From assembly GCA_017621885.1 (NCBI GenBank), contig JAGASD010000033.1, positions 1 to 64,000 on the forward strand: a stretch of 64,000 nucleotides of DNA. The letters are read 5' to 3'. The translations under genes were made by a program, and so were the position numbers. Below, in pieces: positions 40,738 through 51,077 of this stretch. Position 1 is the stretch's first letter; the number at the start of each line of letters is the position of its first letter. Below the pieces are notes generated by a model. It ran no database searches, had not been told where the DNA came from, and saw nothing but the letters and a program-made list of their open reading frames with translations. This DNA is from Clostridia bacterium. GTDB taxonomy: Bacteria > Bacillota > Clostridia > Oscillospirales > Acutalibacteraceae.

Positions 40738-42450
40738 TCATTTTAGTTCCTTATATTTCGAATTAAACAGAGTTGCAAAAGATTTCTCTATTTTTTTACC
40801 TTTTTTTGCGTTGTGTTTTTCAATGTAGTATTCACATTCTCTTTCACTCAAATTACATATCAAAGATAATTTGTACCTTGCTCGAGAAGATCCAACATAC
40901 ATTACCTGCTCGACATTTTTATCAAATGTATCATTATTTAAATCCACCATAATAATTACATCTGCTTCTAACCCTTTATACTTTCGACAGGTTGTAAAAG
41001 GTATCTTTTTAGTTTTGTACAAATAGACTCCTGTTGAGCATTCATCTGAAATTATACTGCTTTGCTCAGTTTTACAGGTAAGGATTTGGATATCAGTATA
41101 ATCTTCTGCCCACACCTTATCAATAATTGCATTAAGTGTCAATACGGTTTGGTTTACATCATCTGCAAAATACATTTCCGGAGAATCTCCAACAATGGCG
41201 CCATCAAATAATTTCGGCTTTTTATTCTCTCCAAGTAAGCGCAAAGATGTAGTAGCAATATTTTCAGTATTTCTACAATTTCTATATAGTGTTAATTTGC
41301 AATCAGATTCACCTATATAAGAAGGCAAAGATTCTGCTTGTACCATTTGATTCTTATCGTAGAAAAGATAGAATGTACCGTTTTTACCTTCATCTACAAC
41401 ATTTGCTTTTAGCAACTCAATTATTGAAATATCATTTAATCGCTCTTTGCCAAAATCTTGTCCTTCATCAATAATAATATGTTTATAAGGAAAAGTCTCT
41501 TCAAGATACATCTCTTCAAGTGTGTCTTTTAAACGATCATAATTTGGAGTAATGGTATCACATAATTTACAAGCCAATCCATCAATTGTATAAAATGATA
41601 TGTTCGGATGACCATAATTCTTTTGAAGATATTCTTTTAAGTAATAGTTATAACAAAGGAATAGTACAGATTCATCTTTTTCAGCATGACGTCTTGCTTT
41701 TTCGACTGCCATAACAGTTTTGCCAGTCCCAGCCAATCCATTTATAACTGCGTTATCCTGCTCTTCAAGATAATTCAAAAGAGCAACTTGTTCCTTCAGC
41801 ATTCTTTTGAATACATAGCGCTGATTCTCTACCTTCAAATTAGCAATTGGAATCAAATCAAACGATGGTGCTAAAAACTTATTAATAAGCAGCTTAATAT
41901 CTGTAGATGTGAGTTTAGTTTCCACTTTATTAGGAAGCTCAATATCAAATATTGACGAGATTTCTTCTTCGATATTATCAAATGAATCAGCTGTCAATGT
42001 GATTTTCATATCACCTTCAGATGGTAGGCAAATCCGCCTCATATATTCTTTATCAATAGAGGGAAACCAAACTGCATGTAATAGTTTACAGCGACTTGTT
42101 AAATATCCATAGTCACTATTTTTAATATAGTCGCGCAATCGCCATTTTCCATTCTCTGCTTGACGATATGGACCTCCATGGCTCATTTCATCGCCGCTTG
42201 CATATTTCCACTTATTACCTTCGAACTTAACCCTACCAGCTTTCGCTTCAATACACAAAATGCCTTTTTGAGGATGAAAAATGACAAAATCCGTCTCACT
42301 TGCATTAATAACACCTTCATCTACATTAACAATCTTAAACGAATGAAAAACATAGTATTCTTCGGGCAAATCCTTGAGAACTTTGAACATAATTTCTTCT
42401 CTGCTTGCAGGGGTACACTCATAGGGAATATCTGGATACATTATAGCCAT
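40738..42450 (-). CDS. NERD nuclease-domain / UvrD-Rep type SF1 helicase fusion
   Basis: The 570-residue protein starts with a nuclease-related (NERD) domain: INASETDFVIFHPQKGILCIEAKAG, with a D54...E68-x-K70 catalytic triad of the restriction-nuclease type. A UvrD-like helicase follows: Walker A GLAGTGKTVMA (~238-248), Walker B HIIIDEGQDF, a motif-III-like LFYDKNQMVQ, and motif VI VGSSRARYKL near the C-terminus. Such fusions occur in phage-defence islands and are thought to cut or process foreign DNA. It starts 4 bases after the stop of the DUF1998 helicase, with its GAGGTG inside that gene's end, so it is the third gene of a tightly packed operon. Confidence 0.88.
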   Translation of the reverse strand: MAIMYPDIPYECTPASREEIMFKVLKDLPEEYYVFHSFKIVNVDEGVINASETDFVIFHPQKGILCIEAKAGRVKFEGNKWKYASGDEMSHGGPYRQAENGKWRLRDYIKNSDYGYLTSRCKLLHAVWFPSIDKEYMRRICLPSEGDMKITLTADSFDNIEEEISSIFDIELPNKVETKLTSTDIKLLINKFLAPSFDLIPIANLKVENQRYVFKRMLKEQVALLNYLEEQDNAVINGLAGTGKTVMAVEKARRHAEKDESVLFLCYNYYLKEYLQKNYGHPNISFYTIDGLACKLCDTITPNYDRLKDTLEEMYLEETFPYKHIIIDEGQDFGKERLNDISIIELLKANVVDEGKNGTFYLFYDKNQMVQAESLPSYIGESDCKLTLYRNCRNTENIATTSLRLLGENKKPKLFDGAIVGDSPEMYFADDVNQTVLTLNAIIDKVWAEDYTDIQILTCKTEQSSIISDECSTGVYLYKTKKIPFTTCRKYKGLEADVIIMVDLNNDTFDKNVEQVMYVGSSRARYKLSLICNLSERECEYYIEKHNAKKGKKIEKSFATLFNSKYKELK

Positions 42451-42454
42451 ATTA

Positions 42455-45400
42455 TTACACCTCTATTTTAGATATAAACTCATCAACATCAAAATCTTTA
42501 TTCAAACAATAACAAGTAAACTCTGTTGCTTTGGCCGTTTCGTAACTAGTTTCATTTTCTGTGAGGAAAAGAATAACTTTTTTCTCTTTCCAAATAAGGT
42601 CGGTATATATTTCTTCTCCGGTTTCAACTACTTTTATGGATTCTCCATACCACGGTTTTGAAATGTTTTGGGGACACTTTTCAAGTATAGTTTTTAAAAT
42701 CCCCTCTTCCTCTTGGCTGCAGTCATCAATTAAGTTTGTCCATATTTCTTCTACAGAATCGGCGGTTTGATTTAGACCGTTATTACAAAAAGTAATCTGT
42801 AGTTTTTGAGATTCATCATCCTCTTGGAAAGGATTGATAATCTCATACACATTTTCATCTCTTGTAGTAGGCCATTCTTCATTCAAAGGTAAATCAAACA
42901 TACGATAAAAGTCAATAGCGTAGTATCTTTTAAGAATATCGTGCTGCTTTTGATTGTAATAGTTTAACAAGCAACTATAACAAGCCGTATCAGCCAGTTC
43001 TTCACCACATACACACGTATCAACAACTTTAAAACCCGCTTTCAACATTCCGGAAAGAACGTTCGGATTTTTTAGCTGTCTCACATAACCGGCTCCACCA
43101 GGTGTATTATCAAAAATAACAAAGCCAAAATTACCATTAGGATGATTGATATCTTTAAACCAATGCAAACAACCTGACAGTTCATTTCTTTCAATATCCA
43201 AATACCGACTTAACCCCTCAAGCATTGAATAAAGAATAGTCCATGCTTCATCAGGTTTTAGAATGTTAAAGTCAATGAATTTCAGAATGGCTACATCTGT
43301 TTGGAATTCATGCCCTAATGAAAATCTTCTGAGCCTATCATTGTTGCAGTTATGACCATTGGGATTTTTGTGCGAATGCTGAATAAATCTATCTGTAATC
43401 TTATCGTCAACAATGCCATACCCACAAGTTTCGCATACAAAGAAGTTTGATTCATTTATAACGGCTAGCGAATCCATTTTATTATTACCTATTACAACAT
43501 TTACATCGCCGACTGTGTATTTATGGAACGATATTTGTTCTTCGTTACCAATATAAGCCACAGAGCCTTTATACGTTCTTTCCGGTTTATTTAATCCAAC
43601 TGGTTGCGGACCGGAATTATCCAATAAAAAGCCAAACTTTGGAATAATGTATTGTTGTGCTCGACCCGCTAGCAACGCTCCACATTGACGGCACTTTTTA
43701 ACTTCGTGATATTGCTTTCTTGTTAAAGTGTTACACTCTTTACAAAAAGAATAGTTGTAGGTAGGCCATTCATAACCACTTAATCGTCTTATGTAACGAC
43801 TTGTGTAAAGATTTCCATCTGCCACAACCTCAGAATCGGGCGCATACTCAGAAATTGCCGCGAATAAATCTCTGCTTAAACGCAACGACGAACCAGCCCC
43901 TGCTGTTGAGCTTTGCAATTCAACCGTATCAACAGGGAAACCGTATTTGGGTATTAAATTATTTTTTGACAGAAATTCTATTATGCGTTGATCTTTGATT
44001 GTGTTTATAGATTTTTGAATTTTTGCCGCATAATATAAAAGGTTTTGCTTTCCCTTATTATTTGCAGCTTCATCTATACTTTCTTTTAAGACTTTTTCCA
44101 AATCTTTTAAATCATCATTGTATTTATCTACTACTATGTTACACAATCCTCTATTATCGGCATCATCATTGAACATTAAACTAATCCAACCAAAGTTCTC
44201 AACATCAAACACACTCTTCAAATCAGAGGGGACGACATGTATGAGATATTCTTTAAGATCGCTCGGCACATCTTTTAGATAAGAGTATAATTCATCAAAT
44301 CCGTTATTATCCATAAATTCGCCGATAGTATCTTTATATAGATCAGGATGCAGCTTCCAGAAAAACGAGAAAGCAGAAGCAAAAATATGTCTTAAGACTA
44401 TTTTATCGTTGCTCACATTAAAGAATGGCGGTTTTATTTTACCTTCTATCATTGCCGTGGGGTTTCTGTAATAGTTAAGGTCGTGAGAACTATTAGGACA
44501 GAAAGTAATAGCATACGCTGCAGATTTAAGACTACGACCTGCACGACCTGCTCTTTGGGCATAGTTAGCCGGTGATGGCGGCATATTTCTCATAAACACC
44601 GTTTCAAGCGAACCTACATCAACACCCATTTCAAATGTTGTAGAACAACTTAGCACATTGATTTTCTTATCTTTAAAACGTTTTTGATACTCATACGCAG
44701 TTGTGCTTGAAAGTTGAGCCGTATGTTCGTGTACAGACATGGGCACAGGGTTTAATGTTGTGTATATTAAATGATATATATTTTCTGATAAATTCTCGTC
44801 AAATGGTATTAAATTACCACAGCAACCGGGTTTATCACAAATTTCCTTTATATTATATGGATAAACCGACTTGCATTCAGAACAACGATATAGTTGTTTA
44901 ACATGTTTAACTAGTATTTTTCTACAGTTTAAACGATAGGCATGACGAGTTTTCAGAGGAACTAAAACAAGATATTCTTGCTGGACTAAGTATTCCCATA
45001 TTGCATTCAACAATTCCCTTGCCTCAGTCTCATTTCCATCTAACAATTTTGTTAGATATTTAAGCCTTTTATTTGTTTTGTTTTCTTCTGGACACCAACC
45101 TTTGATATAACTATATCCTGCCGCAACACGGTCGTATCCTAATGCAAAACCAGATACAGAAAACTCCTCTTCATCTGCCTTAGTAAAAGCGATATCGGTA
45201 GCAATTGCTGCATCACTCATCAAATCACGAACCAAAGTTTTAAAAATCTCCGTAATTTTTTCTGCCGAAAATCCAGCATATGGAACATCAATTTTCAAAT
45301 CGACTTCAAAAAGAACATTACCCATTCGAAGAATAGAGTTTTTGGCCTTGGAGTTTGACATTTCTTTTATCAAAGAAATCCACGCTTTTTTTTGAAGTTC

Positions 45401-47548
45401 CTCGTTTGACAAATCTTCAAAAACATTGTATTTTTCAAATTTCTCCTGCAATTTAACAGCAAAACCTTGAAGCGACATACCATCGCGTACTTTTTCTTCA
45501 TTTTCTTCTATAATTTGGTACATGAGTCTTTTAATTAATGAAGATCGGTACGTAGACTCTAAATATGTTGCAAAAAATGCGGCCGTTTGTCTATTATCTG
45601 AAAAAGCTAAAAATTGTTTTGTTAGATGCTCAATCGCCTCTTTTTTATTTATAAAAGCACCTAAAAAAGGATTTGTAGATATTTCTTCTGTTACATTATG
45701 AATTTCACTAGGCAATTCATTATAAAGTGCAGTTGCAATTACAGAAGTTGCAGCTTCCGCACCTAAAAAATATGGTCTTAAAATACTACGTTGACTGTTC
45801 TTACTGTGACAACATGGACAACTATGTAAAATTGCTCCAGCTTCCTTCACTTTCACTACAACATTAAAGTACTTAGCGTCATGACCACACTGCAATCCAT
45901 TAACTGATGTCTTCCTTTTTATTGCACCACATTTAGCACAAAGCAAGTAAACATTATCATCCTCGTCATCTGTATCAAGATCACCACTCAACAAGAAAAC
46001 CTCCGGATTATAGTCATCTGAATATTTTGACTTTTGGATTAAAACACCATCTTGCTCTTCACCAACAATATAAAGTGCACAGCAGTTATTGCAGAATGAC
46101 ACTTCAAAGACTTTTAGTTCTGTCTCTTCATCATATGGATCCTCTCTATATGTTTCCATACGGTTAATAAAAAGTTTATTTGATGGATTAAGTGTAACAA
46201 AAACCCCTTCCATACCACGAATAAACATATGATATTTAGCTTCAAAAAGTCTTTCATTGTTTCTCATTGCATTTGATGCAACAGCTATGAAATCCGTAAA
46301 ATCATCAGCGGACATTGATAATTCCATTGCCACTTGATTCACGGTTTTTATTTGGCGATACAAGACTTTTCTCACATGATAATAGAACTGATCATGTAAA
46401 ATCAGATCAAATAAAATTTCTTCCACATTCAGACTATTATCATATGTAATATTATATTTTTGAATAATATTTTTGATTGCATCATCCGACAGATTTTTTC
46501 GAATAGCTTCAGCGAGTTCTTTGTAAAGTTCAAATTCCAATTCAATAACTTCATGCTCTGGCTTAATCTCACGTGTGTAAGAACGCACTATTGAATTCTT
46601 GGTAAACTCAGCAGTACATAACGAATTGCCAAAATTTAAGATATCATCATCTGATTTTTCATCACCCAAAGTAGCACTAGTTAAGATGAATTTAATGTCA
46701 TACCTATTGAGCATTGCTTTTACACGCTTAATAAGTGAAGCAACTTCAATACCTTTAGCCCCTGTATAAGAATGAGCTTCGTCGAAAACAATATATTGCC
46801 ATTTTGAAGCATTAGTTTGACTAAAAATAATATTATCACCAGGTCTAAGCAACATATATTCGAGCATCGCATAGTTGGTAATTAAAATATTAGGAGGAGT
46901 ATTGCGCATTTGCTCTCTTGAAATTAATTCGTTTTCACAAAGTGGCGAAACATCAATATCCTCAATTTCTTCATATTGTTTTTTTGCTTCCTTATATGTT
47001 TCCTTTGTTTCGCCAGTGAAGCGACCAAATGTAATTTTCTTATCGCCATCCATTTCTGAAAGCAACTCTCTAAGACGACGAATTTGGTCGTTAACAAGGG
47101 CATTCATAGGATAAATTATTAGGGTGCGTACACCTGCATCTAAAGTTCCATTTTCTTTTTCTTTAAGAAGTTGGTTTATTACAGGAATCAAGAAAGATTC
47201 TGTTTTACCAGAACCGGTACCGGTAGTAACGATTAAGTTTTCGCCAGCATTTGCTTTTCTTACTGCTTCTTCCTGATGAAGGTATAATTTTCTATCTGGA
47301 TGAAAGTTTTTGATTTTGAGAATTTCCTTTGAAACGATTCCTTCATCCGCCAATTCGTTTAAAGTTTTTCCTTTTTTGTAAGGGTCAGACATACTTATAT
47401 AAGGACCATCAGCAATAGCCTTGTCCTTTTCCAATAACTCTTTTAATTGTTTATTATAAACTTCTTTATTGGTAGAAAATGTTGTTAGTAAATATCTTCT
47501 GTAAAAGTCCACTATCCTTTTGGAACTTTCAGACGGTCTAAATAACAT
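42455..47548 (-). CDS. Very large DEAH-box helicase with DUF1998-type C-terminus (DruE/DrmA-like)
   Basis: The 1697-residue SF2 helicase has VTTGTGSGKTESF (Walker A ~109-116), FDEAHSYTGAKGIE (DEAH 256-259), LTSATLG (291-293), STTFEMGVDVGSLE and RAGRAGR (motif VI). Zinc-type Cys groups lie at CNNCCALYIV, CAKCGAIKR, CPCCHSKNS and CSECKSVY. The C-terminus has the DUF1998/MZB pattern: DNTPGGAGYVRQL ... DTCVCGEELADTACYSCLLNYYNQ. Helicases of this type occur in Druantia (DruE), DISARM and MrfA. Paired with a large unknown upstream protein, the layout fits Druantia type III best, although an MrfA-like repair role remains possible. A new variant cannot be excluded. Confidence 0.85.
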   Translation of the reverse strand: MLFRPSESSKRIVDFYRRYLLTTFSTNKEVYNKQLKELLEKDKAIADGPYISMSDPYKKGKTLNELADEGIVSKEILKIKNFHPDRKLYLHQEEAVRKANAGENLIVTTGTGSGKTESFLIPVINQLLKEKENGTLDAGVRTLIIYPMNALVNDQIRRLRELLSEMDGDKKITFGRFTGETKETYKEAKKQYEEIEDIDVSPLCENELISREQMRNTPPNILITNYAMLEYMLLRPGDNIIFSQTNASKWQYIVFDEAHSYTGAKGIEVASLIKRVKAMLNRYDIKFILTSATLGDEKSDDDILNFGNSLCTAEFTKNSIVRSYTREIKPEHEVIELEFELYKELAEAIRKNLSDDAIKNIIQKYNITYDNSLNVEEILFDLILHDQFYYHVRKVLYRQIKTVNQVAMELSMSADDFTDFIAVASNAMRNNERLFEAKYHMFIRGMEGVFVTLNPSNKLFINRMETYREDPYDEETELKVFEVSFCNNCCALYIVGEEQDGVLIQKSKYSDDYNPEVFLLSGDLDTDDEDDNVYLLCAKCGAIKRKTSVNGLQCGHDAKYFNVVVKVKEAGAILHSCPCCHSKNSQRSILRPYFLGAEAATSVIATALYNELPSEIHNVTEEISTNPFLGAFINKKEAIEHLTKQFLAFSDNRQTAAFFATYLESTYRSSLIKRLMYQIIEENEEKVRDGMSLQGFAVKLQEKFEKYNVFEDLSNEELQKKAWISLIKEMSNSKAKNSILRMGNVLFEVDLKIDVPYAGFSAEKITEIFKTLVRDLMSDAAIATDIAFTKADEEEFSVSGFALGYDRVAAGYSYIKGWCPEENKTNKRLKYLTKLLDGNETEARELLNAIWEYLVQQEYLVLVPLKTRHAYRLNCRKILVKHVKQLYRCSECKSVYPYNIKEICDKPGCCGNLIPFDENLSENIYHLIYTTLNPVPMSVHEHTAQLSSTTAYEYQKRFKDKKINVLSCSTTFEMGVDVGSLETVFMRNMPPSPANYAQRAGRAGRSLKSAAYAITFCPNSSHDLNYYRNPTAMIEGKIKPPFFNVSNDKIVLRHIFASAFSFFWKLHPDLYKDTIGEFMDNNGFDELYSYLKDVPSDLKEYLIHVVPSDLKSVFDVENFGWISLMFNDDADNRGLCNIVVDKYNDDLKDLEKVLKESIDEAANNKGKQNLLYYAAKIQKSINTIKDQRIIEFLSKNNLIPKYGFPVDTVELQSSTAGAGSSLRLSRDLFAAISEYAPDSEVVADGNLYTSRYIRRLSGYEWPTYNYSFCKECNTLTRKQYHEVKKCRQCGALLAGRAQQYIIPKFGFLLDNSGPQPVGLNKPERTYKGSVAYIGNEEQISFHKYTVGDVNVVIGNNKMDSLAVINESNFFVCETCGYGIVDDKITDRFIQHSHKNPNGHNCNNDRLRRFSLGHEFQTDVAILKFIDFNILKPDEAWTILYSMLEGLSRYLDIERNELSGCLHWFKDINHPNGNFGFVIFDNTPGGAGYVRQLKNPNVLSGMLKAGFKVVDTCVCGEELADTACYSCLLNYYNQKQHDILKRYYAIDFYRMFDLPLNEEWPTTRDENVYEIINPFQEDDESQKLQITFCNNGLNQTADSVEEIWTNLIDDCSQEEEGILKTILEKCPQNISKPWYGESIKVVETGEEIYTDLIWKEKKVILFLTENETSYETAKATEFTCYCLNKDFDVDEFISKIEV

Positions 47549-47559
47549 ACTCCCACTCC

Positions 47560-50445
47560 TTAGTGCTTCCTTATTTTATTAACATCAATATCAAAATAGG
47601 TATTTGTGCTATCTTCATCCAATTCAATGAACCTATTAATTTCTTTTGAATTTAATATTGGATCGTCAATATGAATTAAAGTGCAATCTTTTTTATCATA
47701 ATATATTGAATACCAATCTTCATCCTCATAAGAAAAGGCTTGCAGAGAAACAGTCAATTCGTTTTCAATTCTTGATGCGAAAACACGCACCTTTCCTAAT
47801 CGTTTCTTAACAGGTCTACCGGCATAATCTTTTTCATAATTAACTTTACCATTCTTAGCAACGTATTCAATTTTATATCCTACCAGCATACCTGTGTATG
47901 TTTCGTCATCCTCTTTTTCAGTCAAACTAATATGATATTCAAAATTCAACGGAAAAGCCTTTTCTTCCACTGACAACGATTTTATAATTATTTCACATTT
48001 TTTCAGACTATCGAGATCAATGCAACCGACATGCGATAATGGTCGCAATGGTATTTTTGTTGTGTTAAAAGCAAACTTCCCATTTTCCTCTGTAAATGGA
48101 TAAAAATTATAATATTCGTCTTTTGATAATTTAGGAAGTGTATTTATCCCGTTAACGATTGGCTTTTTACTAATCAAAACTTCACCATCTAATGATTGGA
48201 TTTCAAGAAAAACATTAGAATTGCCCTTTATATCCACATCAATATACGGCACACCATTATCAACAAACACTTTGAAATATGGATTAATTATCGTGCGCCT
48301 ATATATTACAGGTAAACTTAGTTTCCTTTTTGCGTTGTCTTCATATTCAAGATTAATATAATGATAAATAATTTTTGTATCACCCTGTATTTGACGAACA
48401 AATTCGGATATATCTATCCTGAAAGTATCTGGCGATACTAAATCACCATCAAATTTAACTGTATCGTTTCTCCCATAGTATGCGCTTACAGTTTTTGCAC
48501 CAGGGATTTTAACATATAAAGTTTCCTTTAGATCTGTGTACCAAATATATTCTACGCGCTGACTTTTCATAGAAACTGCAGAAAACCCGTATTTAAAAAC
48601 TCTTACGGGCATAGAAATTTTATATTCACCATATAAATATAAAATCAGCTCGGCTTTTTCAGGAGAATCTTCTAACGGTATTGAATATGAAATCGATTTT
48701 TCAGATTCATTTTCTACATTCCATGTTTCATCTACCACATCAAATAGACAATCGCCTTTTGTTATCTTAAGTGTAGCGGTTTTATCATATGTGTATCGTG
48801 GTTTGTTAAATCTGCAATCAAATTTTTGCAAGAGTAAATATGTACATAAATTTTTGTTGCACTCACCAGGAACATCTAATAAAACATCGTACTGCTTGTC
48901 CTCTAATGGTAAAATAGCGTTTAACGGAATGCTAACCGCCAACTTCCTTTTATCTTCCGGCCAATCATAGCATATTTTCTCTTTTATGTTTTCTACGTGA
49001 TATTTTGTTTGGTTTACAACTAAAACACTACCATTTAACTTTCCTTTTTCAACAATAAAGGATATTGCTGGATGTTCTCTGGATATTGTGATATCTCTCC
49101 CTGATTCATCAGTAGCATAAAAATGCTCTACTTTTCTCTCGAAAACCGGTTCAAACGAGAACTCACCAATAATTGAAATCGGTTTGTTTCCAACATAAAA
49201 AATTGATTCTTCGTTAATACTTGCTGAAAAGTAATTCCAGCTTGCATACCCGTCATAGCTATCAAGTTCATCTTGATCGTTTTCCCAACTGGTAGCCACA
49301 CCATGACGCACTAAAATATAATTGTACCCTATATCAAATCGATTTCTAAATTTCCAGTGACGGTCAAAAATTCTATAGTTTGATGAAGGTATTGAATAAA
49401 TTTTATCAGAAAGCGTTTTAATAGTTATTTTTACTGCGTCAAAGATTGATGATACCGAAATACGTTCTTCTTCGGTAATATATAAGCCAAATGATTTGTA
49501 TACATCAAGTTCTATTTGTTCTTCATGACCATCAATTTCTACTATTGCCAAAGCACAACCATCACAATCTTCATCTCTGAATTTTTGTGGTGGTATAACT
49601 ACATATGAAGATTCTTCATCAACATCAACACTAATGTATGGTTTGTGACTGAACTCTTTTCGTTTTCTTGTACCACGCTCACTATTTTGATTGCTCTTAG
49701 ATTCTTGTTTTTTACACCATTCAATTAAACCTACTTCATATCTATTTTTAGCAATTTGAGGAATATCATTATCGTAAAAATAGTTATCAATCAATCTTAA
49801 AATCGGTAAAAATAATCTGCTTATTGTTCTCGAATCACATATCGCAAAAGTTGTTCGCGTAGACTTAAGAAGTTTATAAGATTTTGCCGCTTTATTAGAA
49901 TTTCTTTCAACGATACTATCATTTTTATTGTTTAATGTTGTTGCCATAAATAAAGATAAATCTTCGAAATCTTCCTCAATAGATTCAGAATTCAATTGGC
50001 GAAACAGGTTGTTTTCATAATATGCAAAGGCGAAATCATAAAAACCTTGCATATAAAAATTAGTAATGAATGCATGAGCTTTTATGTACTCAACATATTG
50101 AAAATCTCCATCATCAATTCTAGGTATAAATAAATCATATTGCTTAATTGTTTTAAAAAATATTCTTCCTATGTAATTTGATTTTGATGAAGGTATACTA
50201 TACCCCAACTCTTCTTCAAAACAAGGCCAAAATCTACCATCCTGATATCTTCTGATGGCTATTTGAACAAGAACTAACGAGAGTGTTAAATCTGCGTTTG
50301 GTATCGTTGGCATATACATGTTTCTTACCCTTGCCCTAACAAATTCAATCAACTCGTTATATTCCTTTTCGGATATCTCTATCTGCCCAAGGAGTTTTAA
50401 ATTATTTTCTTTTAAAATCTCTGCTATTTGATTATTGTTTAACAT
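47560..50445 (-). CDS. Large protein of unknown function, first gene of the helicase operon
   Basis: The 961-residue protein has no signal peptide and no motif I can name. Residues ~1-270 are helical (LTLSLVLVQIAIRRYQDGRFWPCFEEELGY; a helical-repeat-like stretch). From ~280 on it is mostly beta, with repeated Ig-like modules (YISVDVDEESSYVVIPPQKF, AVSIPLNAILPLEDKQYDVLLDVPGE, AELILYLYGEYKISMPVRVF, DVDIKGNSNVFLEIQSLDGEVLI). It starts behind AAAGGAG and ends 11 bases before the DUF1998 helicase start, so the two are made together. By position and size it could be the DruH-like partner of the helicase; I cannot confirm homology. Confidence 0.75.
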   Translation of the reverse strand: MLNNNQIAEILKENNLKLLGQIEISEKEYNELIEFVRARVRNMYMPTIPNADLTLSLVLVQIAIRRYQDGRFWPCFEEELGYSIPSSKSNYIGRIFFKTIKQYDLFIPRIDDGDFQYVEYIKAHAFITNFYMQGFYDFAFAYYENNLFRQLNSESIEEDFEDLSLFMATTLNNKNDSIVERNSNKAAKSYKLLKSTRTTFAICDSRTISRLFLPILRLIDNYFYDNDIPQIAKNRYEVGLIEWCKKQESKSNQNSERGTRKRKEFSHKPYISVDVDEESSYVVIPPQKFRDEDCDGCALAIVEIDGHEEQIELDVYKSFGLYITEEERISVSSIFDAVKITIKTLSDKIYSIPSSNYRIFDRHWKFRNRFDIGYNYILVRHGVATSWENDQDELDSYDGYASWNYFSASINEESIFYVGNKPISIIGEFSFEPVFERKVEHFYATDESGRDITISREHPAISFIVEKGKLNGSVLVVNQTKYHVENIKEKICYDWPEDKRKLAVSIPLNAILPLEDKQYDVLLDVPGECNKNLCTYLLLQKFDCRFNKPRYTYDKTATLKITKGDCLFDVVDETWNVENESEKSISYSIPLEDSPEKAELILYLYGEYKISMPVRVFKYGFSAVSMKSQRVEYIWYTDLKETLYVKIPGAKTVSAYYGRNDTVKFDGDLVSPDTFRIDISEFVRQIQGDTKIIYHYINLEYEDNAKRKLSLPVIYRRTIINPYFKVFVDNGVPYIDVDIKGNSNVFLEIQSLDGEVLISKKPIVNGINTLPKLSKDEYYNFYPFTEENGKFAFNTTKIPLRPLSHVGCIDLDSLKKCEIIIKSLSVEEKAFPLNFEYHISLTEKEDDETYTGMLVGYKIEYVAKNGKVNYEKDYAGRPVKKRLGKVRVFASRIENELTVSLQAFSYEDEDWYSIYYDKKDCTLIHIDDPILNSKEINRFIELDEDSTNTYFDIDVNKIRKH

Positions 50446-50739
50446 AATGCAGTTCTCCTTTGGGTTTAAAATATTGCTATCTAATCATAATTTATTTACG
50501 TACCTGCAAGATTTTTCGTTCATTTTCTTATCAATAAATCCTATACAAATAATTGAAACTACACATATTATATTTTACACCTAAATGTCGTAATCTGTCA
50601 ATTTAAGTATTACAATTACAAGTTGCTTCCGGAAACGGTATTATTAAACAATCTTTTTAAAAAATTTGTATACAAAACGAAGAACATACCGAATATAAAC
50701 AGGTTCTGTATGTTCTTCGTATAATTAGACTTTTTTCAC
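50446..50739. other. Gap between the LRR cluster and the helicase operon
   Basis: AT-rich, no gene. A 13-bp perfect stem (50677-50689 with 50708-50720, 18-base loop) followed by T-rich sequence on the minus strand could end the LRR-cluster transcript. The rest should hold the helicase operon promoter. Confidence 0.55.
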
Positions 50740-51040
50740 TTATTCAGCAACAAAAACTCGTATTGCTATAGCAACAACAATTGCAGGAAGTATGTGTAAC
50801 TCATACATAGCAGAATATATATTTCTTTCGCCAGAATATGTGCTTCTCTCTAAAAAACGTTTCCAAGCATCAACCGCACCATCATAGGGGGCAAGAACCT
50901 TTTCAATTGCTGCAGAGTCTATAGTGGTTTCAGTATAGTTGTTTATTTGAGCATCCTGAACGTAGCACCAACCATCATAAACATCTTTAGTTGCCTTTTC
51001 GTAAAGTTCCTTAAAAAGTTTTTTCTGGATAGTTACTCAT
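50740..51040 (-). pseudogene. Frameshifted short paralogue of the N-terminal domain of the 736-residue LRR protein
   Basis: From the ATG at 51040 the frame reads MSNYPEKTF and stops. One base fewer in the A6 run (51019-51024, T6 on the plus strand) would give EKLFKELYEKATKDVYDGW... through ...ILPAIVVAIAIRVFVAE, ending at 50740, ~98 residues. This resembles the start of the adjacent LRR protein (EKLFYEIYEETLKHA ... SINNYHP ... KWKLFLEN ... AIAIAVAIKVFL). It is either a decayed fragment, a sequencing slip, or a programmed slip on the A6 run. No LRR follows. Confidence 0.6.
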
Positions 51041-51077
51041 ATTAATTCATCTCGATAAAAAAATCACTTAATTAGTT

